Positions 18,672-28,299 of a stretch of 64,000 nucleotides of DNA are shown here, piece after piece (positions within the stretch are counted from its first letter, which is position 1; every line of letters begins with the position of its first letter). Below the pieces are notes generated by a model that worked only from the letters and a program-made list of their open reading frames with translations, was not told the DNA's origin and did no database searches. Source of the stretch: JANQPA01 sp964628385 (lineage in GTDB: Bacteria > Bacteroidota > Bacteroidia > Chitinophagales > Saprospiraceae); contig CAZVOD010000012.1 of the NCBI GenBank assembly GCA_964628385.1, forward strand, positions 1 to 64,000, in the 5' to 3' direction. The translations under genes were made by a program, and so were the position numbers.

Positions 18672-20075
18672 ATGAAAAAGCAATTAACGCTAATTATAGT
18701 TCTTTTGGCTATTGGTACGGCTGTTACGGGTTTTTTCTGGTTGGATAGTTCCATTAGTCAGGTGGGAGCCCGGGCTAACTACCAGAAATACTGTGCCAGT
18801 TGCCACGGTGAGCAATTGCAGTCGTTTGTAAATCGCAAGTGGTTGTACGGTAATTCATGGAATGAGGTAAGGGCCAGTATCAAAAATGGGATTGCTGAGG
18901 AGGGTATGCCAGCCTATGACACTACCTTCACCCAAAAGGAGTTCAATGAATTGACTGATTATATTATGGGGGGTATTGAGAGTCTGACTGAAGAGGATTT
19001 TGAAAAAGAGCCGGATTTTTCTGGTATCATCAATAGTGAAAAACTGGATTTTAAGCTAGAAAAAGTGGTTGATGGATTGCGCTCTCCCTGGGGTATCGCT
19101 TTTCTTCCCAATAACGATATGTTGGTAACCGATAAATTTGGCAGCCTTTATCGCTATAATAAGCAAAATGGGTTGATCAACATTGTAGGCCTTCCGGAGG
19201 TTAATTCCGGCGGTCAGGGCGGTTTGATGGATGTAGCAGTACATCCGAATTTTAGAGCAACCAATTGGATTTATTTAAGCTTTTCCAAACCCAGAGGTCG
19301 GTCCAATACGACTGCCATCCTGCGTGCTGAGTTGATGGACAATAAACTGGTCAACGCTAAGGAAATTTTTGAAGCTAATCCTTATCTACCTACCCGTCAT
19401 CACTATGGTTCTAAAATGGTATTTGACCGAGCTGGTTATCTTTATTTTTCTGTTGGAGACCGGGGTCGTCGAGATCAAAACCCACAGTTTCTGGATAATC
19501 ACTGCGGGAAGATCCATCGCCTGAATGCCGACGGCAGCATCCCTGATGACAATCCATTTGTCGATGATAAGGGCGCTAAATCTTCTATCTATTCCTATGG
19601 CCACAGAAACCCGCAGGGCATAGCTGTACATCCGCAGACGGGCCAAATTTGGGAAACAGAGCATGGTCCAAGAGGAGGAGATGAGGTCAATCTGATCCAG
19701 CCAGGCATAAATTATGGCTGGCCAGTAATCTCGTACGGGATCAATTATAACGGCACTACTTTTACGGATAAAACCCAAAAGGAAGGGATGGAACAACCTC
19801 TAAAATATTGGGTACCGTCTATTGCTCCCTGTGGTATGTCATTTGTGAGTACTGATCGTTATCCAACCTGGAAGAACAGTCTTTTGGTTGGTTCTTTGAG
19901 GTTTGAATACCTGGCACGCCTAGAATTGGAGGGCACTACAATTGTTAGTGAAGAACCTTTATTGAAAGGCTTGGGTAGGATGCGTGCCATCACCCAGGAC
20001 AAAGAGGGCTATTTGTATTTTTCTGTAGAAAATCCAGGCCGGGTATTTAGAGTACTGCCAGTAAATCAGGATTAG
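18672..20075 (+). CDS. cytochrome c-glucose/sorbosone dehydrogenase fusion
   Basis: 467 aa exported enzyme. An N-terminal membrane anchor/signal is followed by a small c-type cytochrome domain with CASCH (C41, C44, H45) and a distal Met (EEGMPAYD). Residues about 125-465 form a PQQ-type soluble aldose dehydrogenase/GSDH six-bladed propeller: GLRSPWGIAFLPN, GGQGGLMDVAVHP, HHYGSKMVFD, FSVGDRG, HRNPQGIAVHP, WETEHGPRGGDEVN, NYGWPVISYG. It probably oxidises sugars or aldehydes in the periplasm and passes electrons through its own heme. PQQ biosynthesis genes are not in the window. Confidence 0.92.
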   Translation: MKKQLTLIIVLLAIGTAVTGFFWLDSSISQVGARANYQKYCASCHGEQLQSFVNRKWLYGNSWNEVRASIKNGIAEEGMPAYDTTFTQKEFNELTDYIMGGIESLTEEDFEKEPDFSGIINSEKLDFKLEKVVDGLRSPWGIAFLPNNDMLVTDKFGSLYRYNKQNGLINIVGLPEVNSGGQGGLMDVAVHPNFRATNWIYLSFSKPRGRSNTTAILRAELMDNKLVNAKEIFEANPYLPTRHHYGSKMVFDRAGYLYFSVGDRGRRDQNPQFLDNHCGKIHRLNADGSIPDDNPFVDDKGAKSSIYSYGHRNPQGIAVHPQTGQIWETEHGPRGGDEVNLIQPGINYGWPVISYGINYNGTTFTDKTQKEGMEQPLKYWVPSIAPCGMSFVSTDRYPTWKNSLLVGSLRFEYLARLELEGTTIVSEEPLLKGLGRMRAITQDKEGYLYFSVENPGRVFRVLPVNQD

Positions 20076-20117
20076 ACTTGTCTCGCAGGTATTAAAATAG
20101 GCTCAAATTGGTTCCTT
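20075..20117 (+). repeat. family 1 palindromic repeat, truncated copy B
   Basis: GACTTGTCTCGCAGG followed by TATTAAAATAGG and CTCAAATTGGTTCC matches the minus strand of the 57.3-kb copy for about 40 bp and then diverges. It begins on the last base of the preceding stop codon and lies in a convergent gap. Confidence 0.65.
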
Positions 20118-20211
20118 TTTGGGACAGCTTTCACTCAAGCGTAAGCTTTAATTCCTGAGCTGCTCTATGAATGATAACGAAACAGCAGCATTCCGAAGAA
20201 TGGATAAAAAA

Positions 20212-20250
20212 GAAAGGCCTAACAGATTAGGCCTTTCCTCTAAAGATTGC
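20212..20250. terminator. strong hairpin terminator
   Basis: Perfect 10-bp stem GAAAGGCCTA (20212-20221) / TAGGCCTTTC (20228-20237), loop of 6 nt, followed by a T-rich stretch. It ends transcription from the sugar dehydrogenase gene. Confidence 0.75.
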
Positions 20251-20339
20251 CTTTTCGTTTTGTTAAAATGCGCTGTAAAGATAAGGGTAATTTGGAAAAG
20301 ATTTTGACTCAAAATCAAGCAAAATGAGACACGATATAA

Positions 20340-20537
20340 CTGGAGTGTGCTGTAAATGAGCTAGTTATAATCAAACTGTGTTGTAGTCCAATATCATTAC
20401 CTCAAGACATGTCATGTCTAGACATGTCATGTGTATTTTTTCCAATGCTATTTCTCATAAAAATTGTATTGAACAAGCGTGATAGGTACCTTTTTTTAGA
20501 CATGTCATTTTTAGAAATGACATGTCTTGGGGGAGTA
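20340..20537. repeat. GACATGTC palindrome element, copy 1 (family 2)
   Basis: The stretch from TGGAGTGTGCTG (about 20341) through CCTCAAGACATGTCATG (20400 on) to GACATGTCTTGGGGGAG (about 20535) is repeated in inverted orientation at 46175-46407. The 8-bp palindrome GACATGTC occurs at 20406, 20421, 20499 and 20519. The last two form a hairpin around TTTTTAGAAA. No coding potential is seen. The rest of the 20076-20684 gap holds nothing else I can identify beyond the terminator and the family 1 fragment. Confidence 0.75.
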
Positions 20538-20684
20538 CAATTGAAGCATACCCCAATAAAGCAACATCCAAAAAATTAGCTTTTTTTTAGGAATAGCAGA
20601 ATAGACCTCAAAAAATCAACAAAAACAGAAGCGCGTAAAACAGGAAAATCTCAAGCCACTGACTAAAGGCAGTCGTCGGCAGAT

Positions 20685-21932
20685 TTAAATTCCTCTGCGA
20701 TTTACTTCTTTTTTAATGAGTTGGTATTCCCGGCTCATGTCTCCTGTGACAGCGGTATTTTCCTCGGCTCGCCGGATGAGGTAGGGTACGACCTCCTTTA
20801 CCGGACCGTACGGAATATATTTTGATACATGATAGCCTGCCCTGGCCAAGTTGAAGGTTAGATTATCACTCATCCCGTAGAGCTGTGAAAACATCAGATG
20901 TGGATGATCTTTAGGAATGTCTTTATCCTCCATCAGCCTTACCTGAAGCTTATTGCTAAACTCATTATGAGAAGCATTACAAGAAGCAATCTTTTCGTAG
21001 TTATCGATGCAGAACCGAACAGCCATATTGAAGGAATCGTTGGTAGCCTTTCGGTTAGGATTGATGGGCGATGCATAGCCCATTTTGGCAGCACGATCTC
21101 TTTCTTTTTCCATGTAAGCGCCACGAACCAGTTTGGCCCCCAGAAAATACCCTCTTTCCTCTGCATCATTAAAAGAGTGTATCAAAAACTGAAGCCTATC
21201 CTTTCTGTACATCTGAAAGGTATTATAAACGATCGCTTTCTCCTTATTATACCTTCTCATCATTTTGGTGACCAGATGATCCAGTGTATTTTGTATCCAG
21301 CTTTCTTCTGCATCAAAAAACAAACTAACACCCTGCTGTGCCGCCACGTGACAAATAGAATCCAAGCGCTTTTTTACATTACTCCACTCTTGCTGCTCTT
21401 CTTTATTCAGGTTAAGTTGATTTTGGATTTTTTCAAACAAACCAAACCTTCCCAATCCGGTAATTTTGGCACTTACTACAGGTACAGCCGTATTTCTACT
21501 GGCAAATTCCAGGCTCCGAATAGTTTCGTTCATGGTATGATTGAAATCATCCTCATTTTCTTTAGCCTCCACACCATAATCAAGAATAGAATAGACATTG
21601 TGAGCTTCCAGTAGCTCTATCACTTTTTGCGACTCCAAAAGTGTGGTACCCGCACAAAATTGCTTAAAAATAGTCCCCTTCAAGGCAGCAATAACAAAAG
21701 GCATCCTCAGCTTTATAGCCAAAAGTGCAGCCGTGGTAGCAAGTTTAACCAACATAGGACGATTCATCATATTAAACAACCACAAGGAGTGTTTCAGCTC
21801 TTTATCCGTTTTGTAGGCAAAGGCTGTTTTGGTATCGCTAAAATCAAGAGAAGAAATTACTTTCCCTTCCATGTATTGTTGTGCCAATTCTTCCAGCTGC
21901 TTTATAATTGGATTTACCGGTTCGCCTGTCAT
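20685..21932 (-). CDS. proline dehydrogenase
   Basis: FAD enzyme oxidising proline to pyrroline-5-carboxylate, the first step of proline catabolism. 415 aa monofunctional form. Characteristic segments are the flavin-site AKLVRGAYMEKERDRA, the strand FDAEESWIQ, NTFQMYRKDRLQFL, a C-terminal LMFSQLYGMSDNL, and the KYIPYGPVKEVVPYLIRRAEEN helix (conserved RR). These match Bacteroidota PRODH. A P5C dehydrogenase (putA C-terminal part) is not next to it. Confidence 0.93.
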   Translation of the reverse strand: MTGEPVNPIIKQLEELAQQYMEGKVISSLDFSDTKTAFAYKTDKELKHSLWLFNMMNRPMLVKLATTAALLAIKLRMPFVIAALKGTIFKQFCAGTTLLESQKVIELLEAHNVYSILDYGVEAKENEDDFNHTMNETIRSLEFASRNTAVPVVSAKITGLGRFGLFEKIQNQLNLNKEEQQEWSNVKKRLDSICHVAAQQGVSLFFDAEESWIQNTLDHLVTKMMRRYNKEKAIVYNTFQMYRKDRLQFLIHSFNDAEERGYFLGAKLVRGAYMEKERDRAAKMGYASPINPNRKATNDSFNMAVRFCIDNYEKIASCNASHNEFSNKLQVRLMEDKDIPKDHPHLMFSQLYGMSDNLTFNLARAGYHVSKYIPYGPVKEVVPYLIRRAEENTAVTGDMSREYQLIKKEVNRRGI

Positions 21933-22021
21933 CTTATCACGCTAATTTTATTTGGAATAATCAGAGCTAACGATCATTTTATACTATCGGCTAATTTGAG
22001 AATAATTGCAAGGCCACAGCC

Positions 22022-22801
22022 TTATTTTTCTGTCCAAATTTTCCAGGCTGCTTCAGCCTGTAGGTGTAACATTTGTAAACCATTGATGGTTTTGGCTCCC
22101 GAGTTCTCTCCCTTCTGCATAAATAAAGTTTTTTCAGGATTATACACCAAATCATACAAAAGCGTATTAACGGACATTGCCTCGTAGGGTAAATCAGGAA
22201 ATGTGCTGACATTGGGAGACATGCCAAGGGGAGTAGTATTGACGATCAGATCGATTTTTTCAATCCCTTCATTTGTAATATCCTGGTAAAGTAAATCCCC
22301 TTTTTTTTGGGTGCGGGAAACAACTTTATAATCTATCCCTAGTTTTTCCAAAACAAAATAAACCGCTTTGGCGGCACCGCCGCTTCCTAATACCAAGGCC
22401 TTATTTAGTTGTAACCCTAAAGCTTCTGCTTTTTCCAATAACGATTGCTCAAAGCCTATAATATCTGTATTGTATCCCTTGAGCTTTCCATCAGGCATTC
22501 GCTTAATGGTGTTCACCGCGCCAATTTTTTCTGCTGCTTCATCCAACTCGTCCAAAAAAGGAAGCACTTGCTCTTTGTAGGGAATAGTCACATTGAGGCC
22601 CTTCAAGTTTGGCAGCCGTTCCCACAGCAATGGAAATAATTCAATAGACTCGATCGGAAACGATTCATAAAAGAACCCTGGAAGCGATTCTTTGTTAAGT
22701 TTTTGGGAAAAATATCCTTTAGAAAAAGAATGAGATAAAGGATAACCAATGAGTCCCAACAGATTATCAAAAGTGATCAGGTATTCATAGTCAATTTTCA
22801 T
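22022..22801 (-). CDS. aroE: shikimate dehydrogenase
   Basis: NADPH-dependent reduction of 3-dehydroshikimate in aromatic amino-acid synthesis. Shikimate-binding SHSFS (23-27), VTIPYK with catalytic K76, AVNT (N97), NTD with catalytic D113, and dinucleotide-binding LGSGGAAKA (138-146) are all present. The C-terminal GLQMLHLQAEAAWKIW is typical. 259 aa, complete. The start lies 3 bp after the stop of the DUF368 gene, so the two share an operon. Confidence 0.96.
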   Translation of the reverse strand: MKIDYEYLITFDNLLGLIGYPLSHSFSKGYFSQKLNKESLPGFFYESFPIESIELFPLLWERLPNLKGLNVTIPYKEQVLPFLDELDEAAEKIGAVNTIKRMPDGKLKGYNTDIIGFEQSLLEKAEALGLQLNKALVLGSGGAAKAVYFVLEKLGIDYKVVSRTQKKGDLLYQDITNEGIEKIDLIVNTTPLGMSPNVSTFPDLPYEAMSVNTLLYDLVYNPEKTLFMQKGENSGAKTINGLQMLHLQAEAAWKIWTEK

Positions 22802-22804
22802 GCC

Positions 22805-23752
22805 TTAGGATTTAATCGTCTGTTTTCCAAATCGATCCAAAATAAATACCAGGCCAAAACCAATGATCACCAGAATAATCACTCCAATCACCTGCGCATC
22901 TCCCTCAAAAGCACCGGGCAAAACACTCTTTTCCAGGAAGGGTACCTCTTCCCCGCTGCTGTTGATCCGGGTAGAGATCACATTTCGCCATGGCCAGATC
23001 TTATTGAGAGACCCTAGCATGAACCCAGCCAGCAAAGCCATTGTCAAATCGTGAAAACGCTTGAACATCCAAGAAAGCACCCTTGAAAAAGTTGCTAACC
23101 CAATCAGACAGCCTAGCCCAAAAACAACCATTATAATTAAACTTCCCGCATCCTGGGTCTTGATACCATCGGTGAGCGCCCCCAGAATGATGGAATACAT
23201 CCCCATAAGCAAAAGAATGAAACTACCAGATATACCAGGTAAAATAAGCGCCGAAATAGCAATGGCTCCAGCAAAAAACACCAGCACCAAAGATTCACTG
23301 CCCTGAGCCGGACTCAGTATTGTTATGGCGTAGGCTACCAGTGCACCGATAACCAAAGCGGCAATTTCTTTTATTGACCAGTTTTTTACCTGCCGGCCCA
23401 CATAAAGTGCAGAAGCCAATATCAATCCGAAGAAAAACGACCAAAGAAAGACCGGATAGTTTTCTTCAATATATTTTACCCCAAAAGCCCCAAGTACTAT
23501 CCCCAGAACCATGCCGGCCAGTAAAAAGACTAAAAATAAGCCACTTGCCTTTTCCCAGGCCGCTGCCAATCCCTGCTTTCTCCAGGTTGTCCAGACTTCA
23601 GGCCCCAAAATAGATTTTATGGATTCTATCAATTGCTCGTAAATACCAGTGATCAAAGCAATGGTACCTCCCGATACGCCAGGGATAATCTCGGCAATGC
23701 CCATGGCCATACCTTTGAGCGATACAGCTATTTTTTCTGTCCAGTTTTTCAT
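22805..23752 (-). CDS. DUF368 polyprenyl-phosphate transporter-like membrane protein
   Basis: 315 aa with about nine hydrophobic segments. The paired re-entrant motifs of the family are present: GIAEIIPGVSGGTIALITGIYE near residue 20 and ALILPGISGSFILLLMGMY near 165. DUF368 (PopT) members recycle undecaprenyl phosphate across the membrane; that role is known for the family and inferred here. Placement directly before aroE is shared with related Bacteroidota as far as I recall, and suggests cotranscription rather than shared function. Confidence 0.88.
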   Translation of the reverse strand: MKNWTEKIAVSLKGMAMGIAEIIPGVSGGTIALITGIYEQLIESIKSILGPEVWTTWRKQGLAAAWEKASGLFLVFLLAGMVLGIVLGAFGVKYIEENYPVFLWSFFFGLILASALYVGRQVKNWSIKEIAALVIGALVAYAITILSPAQGSESLVLVFFAGAIAISALILPGISGSFILLLMGMYSIILGALTDGIKTQDAGSLIIMVVFGLGCLIGLATFSRVLSWMFKRFHDLTMALLAGFMLGSLNKIWPWRNVISTRINSSGEEVPFLEKSVLPGAFEGDAQVIGVIILVIIGFGLVFILDRFGKQTIKS

Positions 23753-23815
23753 AGCCGCGAAGATAGTAAAAATTGGAATTGAGAAATATACAGACTTATA
23801 AACAAGAGTCTAATA

Positions 23816-25063
23816 CTAATTCTCGTGCTTTCTGATCTTGAAGTCAGGATTATCAGTCTGGGCCTCCAAAGCTCTGAGCCGCTCCAGTTCTTTTTTGGTA
23901 AATCGCGCATCGTCAATCCGACCGAGATCCGGCTGCCCAGCATCTACCCAGGCCGTATACCAGCAAGAAGCCACAGCATGAATAGTAGACCGCATCCTAT
24001 TCTCCACCATGCCATTCATGGCTTCCTGGTAAGCTCTCGCATAAGCCTCACATTGAGTCCGAATGGTTCTGTTAAGCCTCTCGTCAAAACAATATTGCTG
24101 ATCTTCAGGGAAAGTGCGGCTCAATCGCTTTTCTATAGACAGTACACTATCTACCAGCCGATGACTAGTCAGTACTATTTCCCAAAAATACTCTTTTGGA
24201 TTGTCTATATAATCTGCCTTTCCCGTAAAAAGGTCGTACTCTCTGTCAGCAAAAAGCTCAGGAATACGACTTTCCCAAAAAGCATGAATCCCTACCTGAT
24301 TCGTTAGTTGACCATTGTAGTTTTTGGTGGTATGTAGTGGCACACTGGCATCCCCAACGTAATGTCCCATTTCGGTAGCCAATCTTAAAATAAGCTTGGC
24401 ATCCCTTTGACGAAAAGCTGTAGTCAGCCGATTTTGCATTTGTAGCAAATGATAAGGTACTATTCCATACTCTGAAAAACGGTCAACTGCAATTATCTTC
24501 TCTCCTTTGACCCTCATACCGAGCCGTTGTTTTATCAACGATACCGGTAAGCTCCATTCTTCCTCATAGTATTGGGGTTGTAAATATTCCCTGAAAAAAT
24601 CTGTGTAGCTTTCCCAATCCATACCAGCTTCCGGCCACATAGAAGCCACCTGAGGATTTTCTCCCTTGTAGAATACTGTTTTTCCATTTTTACTAACAAT
24701 ATCATTTCCGCAGAAATGGATAGTATCTAATTGAGCAGTTATACAATAAAGGTCAGTGTATTTAGCAAGAGCCTCCGTCCAGTCTCTGGGAACTTCCGGG
24801 AACGGATAGGTCCCCCAATGATCTATATCAATAAAGTGGCGCGAACCTTCAAACTTGGTAGCATAACGCCGCTTATCAGGATCGACAGCATGCTCCGTAA
24901 TAAATTCTATATGTTTCTTAAAAAAGATGATCATATCAGGAGGTAAGGAAAAAACTGCTACCCGGTTGATTCGCCTGTGCCCCCAAAAACCCCAGTCAGG
25001 TTTTGAAATATGAAAGCTACAACACAAACAGGCAACCAGAACAATTATAAAAATACGTTTCAT
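23816..25063 (-). CDS. zinc-dependent phospholipase C / S1-P1-nuclease-like exported protein
   Basis: 415 aa with a signal peptide (to about 20) and a helical domain with metal-ligand candidates: WGFWGHRRINRVAVFSLP right after the signal, HFIDIDHWG, and MGHYVGDASVPLHTTKNYNG, plus HAFWESRIPE. These mark the zinc-dependent phospholipase C-like family common in Bacteroidota. The substrate is not deducible. The start codon overlaps the stop of the DUF4340 gene (ATGA, 25060-25063), so it is the last gene of the gld transcription unit. Confidence 0.8.
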   Translation of the reverse strand: MKRIFIIVLVACLCCSFHISKPDWGFWGHRRINRVAVFSLPPDMIIFFKKHIEFITEHAVDPDKRRYATKFEGSRHFIDIDHWGTYPFPEVPRDWTEALAKYTDLYCITAQLDTIHFCGNDIVSKNGKTVFYKGENPQVASMWPEAGMDWESYTDFFREYLQPQYYEEEWSLPVSLIKQRLGMRVKGEKIIAVDRFSEYGIVPYHLLQMQNRLTTAFRQRDAKLILRLATEMGHYVGDASVPLHTTKNYNGQLTNQVGIHAFWESRIPELFADREYDLFTGKADYIDNPKEYFWEIVLTSHRLVDSVLSIEKRLSRTFPEDQQYCFDERLNRTIRTQCEAYARAYQEAMNGMVENRMRSTIHAVASCWYTAWVDAGQPDLGRIDDARFTKKELERLRALEAQTDNPDFKIRKHEN

Positions 25064-26091
25064 TGGCTTTGGGTATTTTTTTCAAAAAAGAAATCATAGG
25101 ACCACAAAACCCTCCGGACCAGTTGATTTTGCGCCAGCATAAAATCTTTATCGTTGACCTCTGCAAAATACCGCTCTACTGGCTGAGATGCAAGCGGGAG
25201 GCCAGTATCCGGGTTGATGGTGATAGCCTTCGGAATGACTGGAAAAAGCACTACTTTATGTATTTCATTTTGAGTCGTATTGATTGTTATGATACTAAAG
25301 GGTAATAAACTGGTGATGGAATCCCGAACCGGATTATCATTTTCAAAAGCTTCAGCAATAATTTCCTCAAACCCCATCAGGAAAGCCTCTGTACGGCCAG
25401 GCACAGGAGCACCGGCGTACCTGGGGGTCGCTTCATAAAACGGTTCTACCTCGTAAGTCAACCCTTTTTTAAATAATCGAAAAGATTTACTTTTCTGCCG
25501 AGGATATTCAATGCTTACCTCAGTAATGGTGGCGGGCTTGAATCGAAATAGCGCTTTGTCTCGCCAGTCGTCGCCAGTTAGGTTGAAGCGAAAGCGCAGG
25601 TTACCGTCCCATCCGGGCAGATGGGTTACATAGGGCTGCTCTGCATCTGCCATTATAGCGAAGGTTCCCCGCTCATCCTGAGTAGAGCCGCCTATATAAT
25701 AAGCTTTAAGCAGCCTGTTGGCGTTATCGTAAAGCTCCACTTTGATGCCCTCCGAAGCCAGATTCTTAACCATAGTCGGAACAGCAGCATCTGCTGGTTT
25801 ATACTTTACTTTAATGCGCTCAATAGCATCCAGTAAATTATCCATAGCATTTTCGCCCACCGGATATTTTCCATTAACCATCCATTGATTTCCCTGCCTG
25901 ACCAAGTCAGAAGTATTGCCTTGCCGATCTGCGATAAAAACTCGATTGACCTCTTCTATTTGCTGGAGCGCAAAAGCTCGATCCGCTACAAGAATAGAAA
26001 GGCTATGATCACTTTGTTGGGAATAAAAAACAAAGCCGGCAGCAGCTCCCAGGCTTATAAAAATTATCAGTAACAGTCGGTTATTTTTCAT
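25060..26091 (-). CDS. DUF4340 domain protein of the gld locus
   Basis: 343 aa with an N-terminal membrane anchor (about 6-24) and periplasmic DUF4340 domain(s): NRVFIADRQGNTSDLVRQG, then NQWMVNGKYPVGENAM, and a conserved IGGSTQDERGTFAIMADAEQ turn. DUF4340 proteins usually sit next to GldG-like ABC components, as here, and may act with that transporter in the envelope (inference). Translationally coupled to the downstream gene. A 110-bp gap and a pirin remnant separate it from gldG. Confidence 0.85.
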   Translation of the reverse strand: MKNNRLLLIIFISLGAAAGFVFYSQQSDHSLSILVADRAFALQQIEEVNRVFIADRQGNTSDLVRQGNQWMVNGKYPVGENAMDNLLDAIERIKVKYKPADAAVPTMVKNLASEGIKVELYDNANRLLKAYYIGGSTQDERGTFAIMADAEQPYVTHLPGWDGNLRFRFNLTGDDWRDKALFRFKPATITEVSIEYPRQKSKSFRLFKKGLTYEVEPFYEATPRYAGAPVPGRTEAFLMGFEEIIAEAFENDNPVRDSITSLLPFSIITINTTQNEIHKVVLFPVIPKAITINPDTGLPLASQPVERYFAEVNDKDFMLAQNQLVRRVLWSYDFFFEKNTQSQ

Positions 26092-26200
26092 TTTTTGTCA
26101 GGATTATTTGCGGTCTCATTAAGGAGCTTAAAATTAAGATTTTATAACCGACTACTATAACCCCTGCTGATAGGAAAAAATAGGTAGTTGGCCAGTAGAC

Positions 26201-26530
26201 TTATCCAGTATATAGCACTTTCATGGAGACTTCCATGAGTAAGATCCTCGCATTCGATGTCGCCGTGATGTCGATAGAGCCAGTATCCCAAAGCCCCATC
26301 CCATCTCTTATGGACAGTTCCTGTCCATCAATAGTTACTCTGCCATCCAGGGTGAAGGCATAAACACCGTTATTAAAATCCTTCAGATTATAGATTACTT
26401 TTTTCCCCTCGTCTAAAGCTCCCATATAAAACCACGCATTCTGATGCATCCAGCCTCCTTCATCATCGGGATTAGGAGAGAGAATAGCAAATCCGCTTTT
26501 TGACCATGTAGAAAAATAAGATTTGATTGT
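26201..26530 (-). pseudogene. C-terminal fragment of a pirin-family gene
   Basis: From about 26490 the minus strand encodes LSPNPDDEGGWMHQNAWFYMG, then KVIYNLKDFNNGVYAFTL, GRVTIDGQELSIRDGMGLWD and ITATSNARILLMEVSM. This is the C-terminal cupin of pirin/YhhW-type proteins. The N-terminal cupin with its metal ligands is absent. Upstream the frame merely overlaps the end of gldG, with no start or ribosome binding site of its own. It sits inside the gld cluster between gldG and the DUF4340 gene. Confidence 0.75.
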
Positions 26531-26550
26531 AAAAATCGAGGATTCCCCCT

Positions 26551-28299
26551 TTAGCGAGTATACCGATATCTTCTCACAAAATTGAAAAGCCAACCAAAAA
26601 TCAAAAGAAAGGCCAGTGGCAACGCAATATTGATCACCTGCCAATACCCCTTTTCCTCTTCGACTTTTGTTCTATCCAATAGCCGTAGTTTGATTTCTTT
26701 GCCCCTGGCCGCAATCAGGCCGGTGTCATCAACCAGATATTCAATGGCGTTCAGCAGAAAATCTTTGTTGGCATATCTTTGACCATCAAACTGGTTAAAT
26801 CCCAGCGGTATAATCTCTTGCGTTCGGGGGTTAACCTGATTGCTGGCCAGATCCCCATCTGCTACGACGATCATTTTGTTGGGCAGGCTTTCTGTTTTTA
26901 GCTCCTGGCCAATCTGGCTCAACGCAGCCCTCATGCTGCTGGTTACCCGGTTTTCGTACATAGAAGGAAATGTACCTTCCACCAGCATAGCCACTGTTTG
27001 TGGTCCTTTATCAAATTGACGGGCATCAAAGCCCGTTTGCAGAATTTCAAAATTCATCCGCAAAGGCAGGTATTGCATAAAAGACCGACCAGCGGAAGAC
27101 AGGAGTATCGTCTTTTCCAGCGCCGTCTTTGTACGTATGTTCGTATCTATGGTACTGACATATTTCAAATTAACTCCGTCTACACTTTTTACTATCGGAT
27201 GATCAGAGCCGGGTACGGCAATAAGATGGTAGGGGTATGGAAAATAATCAAACTGCGGCTGATTGCCCTGCCGACCGACGACCTGAGGTATTCTGGTACA
27301 CTGTAAGTCAAGGAGTAAGTTAGGTTGAATGCGAATACCGTAGCGAAACAGCAGATCATCAATATTTAAATCGTATTGCTTCGGTAAATATACCTCCCTG
27401 CGTAAACTATCCAGGCTGACCGCTAGCTTATCGATCATCCATAGTAGTTTCCCTCCATTCATAACATATTGATCAAGCTTAAATTTATCTTTTTCGGAAA
27501 AAGGTTCTGTAGGCTTGGCAATGATTAAAGCCTGAAGGTCAGGGTTAATATATGGCGTACTATCCAGGTTGAAGCGGCCAGTTTCGTAAAATCGGCGCAA
27601 AGAACGCTCCAGATCGGCTGTTTGTGCCGGTGGTAATTCTCCATGGCCGGTAGTAAAGGCGATAGGTTGTTTGACCCCTTTTTTCAGTTTCTGAATGGCA
27701 TTAGCAAATTTATATTCTAAAAGCGAAACCGAATTATTTAAAACCACCTCCTGGGAAGCTGAAGGGCTTTGATTTTCCAGTAATGATACAGCTGCCGAAC
27801 GCCCTTTGTAATAAAAGATGACGTAAGGGAAAATGGTCTTGTTAACGGTCTCCCCACTCTCTTTCACCCTTAAGTTGGTTGGAATGACTCCTTCCTGAGT
27901 CAGCTTCTTATACCTTTCATTAACCTCCTCTGGCTTGCCCTCTGAGGGGTTTTCCAGCGTATATTCAATGTATCCAGATTCGCTTCTGAAATCGTCTAGC
28001 ATTTCAATAGTTGCCTTTTGCAATCGCTTAAACCCCGCCGGAAACTCACCATCCAGCAATATTCGACCATAAACCACATCGTCCAGATCGCGCAGTAAGG
28101 TTCTGGTGGGTTCGGTGAGCGTAAAGCGTTTATCTTCTGTCAGGTCCAGGTAGGTGTACAGGGGTTGGTTGCCTAGCCGGGCGTTGGCCAGGATATTGAG
28201 AAAAATAACAATCCCGAGAAAAAGACCGAATTGAAAAATAGATTGCAATCTTTTATTTTGACGCATGAGTTGAGTTTTTTCCTTAAAAAATGTTACCAT
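26551..28299 (-). CDS. gldG: gliding motility ABC transporter auxiliary protein GldG
   Basis: 582 aa. N-terminal helix (about 20-38), a large periplasmic region typical of the ABC-type uncharacterised transporter family (YLDLTEDKRFTLTEPTRTLL; FTTGHGELPPAQTADLERSL; LIIAKPTEPFSEKDKFKLDQY), and a C-terminal helix (about 557-577) ending FNFVRRYRYTR. GldA, GldF and GldG form an ABC complex required for gliding in Flavobacterium johnsoniae (established). The ATG overlaps the gldF stop by 7 bases; Met12 (28266) is an alternative start. Confidence 0.93.
   Translation of the reverse strand: MVTFFKEKTQLMRQNKRLQSIFQFGLFLGIVIFLNILANARLGNQPLYTYLDLTEDKRFTLTEPTRTLLRDLDDVVYGRILLDGEFPAGFKRLQKATIEMLDDFRSESGYIEYTLENPSEGKPEEVNERYKKLTQEGVIPTNLRVKESGETVNKTIFPYVIFYYKGRSAAVSLLENQSPSASQEVVLNNSVSLLEYKFANAIQKLKKGVKQPIAFTTGHGELPPAQTADLERSLRRFYETGRFNLDSTPYINPDLQALIIAKPTEPFSEKDKFKLDQYVMNGGKLLWMIDKLAVSLDSLRREVYLPKQYDLNIDDLLFRYGIRIQPNLLLDLQCTRIPQVVGRQGNQPQFDYFPYPYHLIAVPGSDHPIVKSVDGVNLKYVSTIDTNIRTKTALEKTILLSSAGRSFMQYLPLRMNFEILQTGFDARQFDKGPQTVAMLVEGTFPSMYENRVTSSMRAALSQIGQELKTESLPNKMIVVADGDLASNQVNPRTQEIIPLGFNQFDGQRYANKDFLLNAIEYLVDDTGLIAARGKEIKLRLLDRTKVEEEKGYWQVINIALPLAFLLIFGWLFNFVRRYRYTR

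Noticed and set aside
20400..20537. CRISPR-like array suggested by repeated GACATGTC
   Set aside because: The repeats are 8-bp palindromes at irregular spacing without unique spacers of constant length, and there are no cas genes.
20898..21614. 238-codon open frame opposite proline dehydrogenase
   Set aside because: Antisense of a well-conserved enzyme; the product has no recognisable domain.
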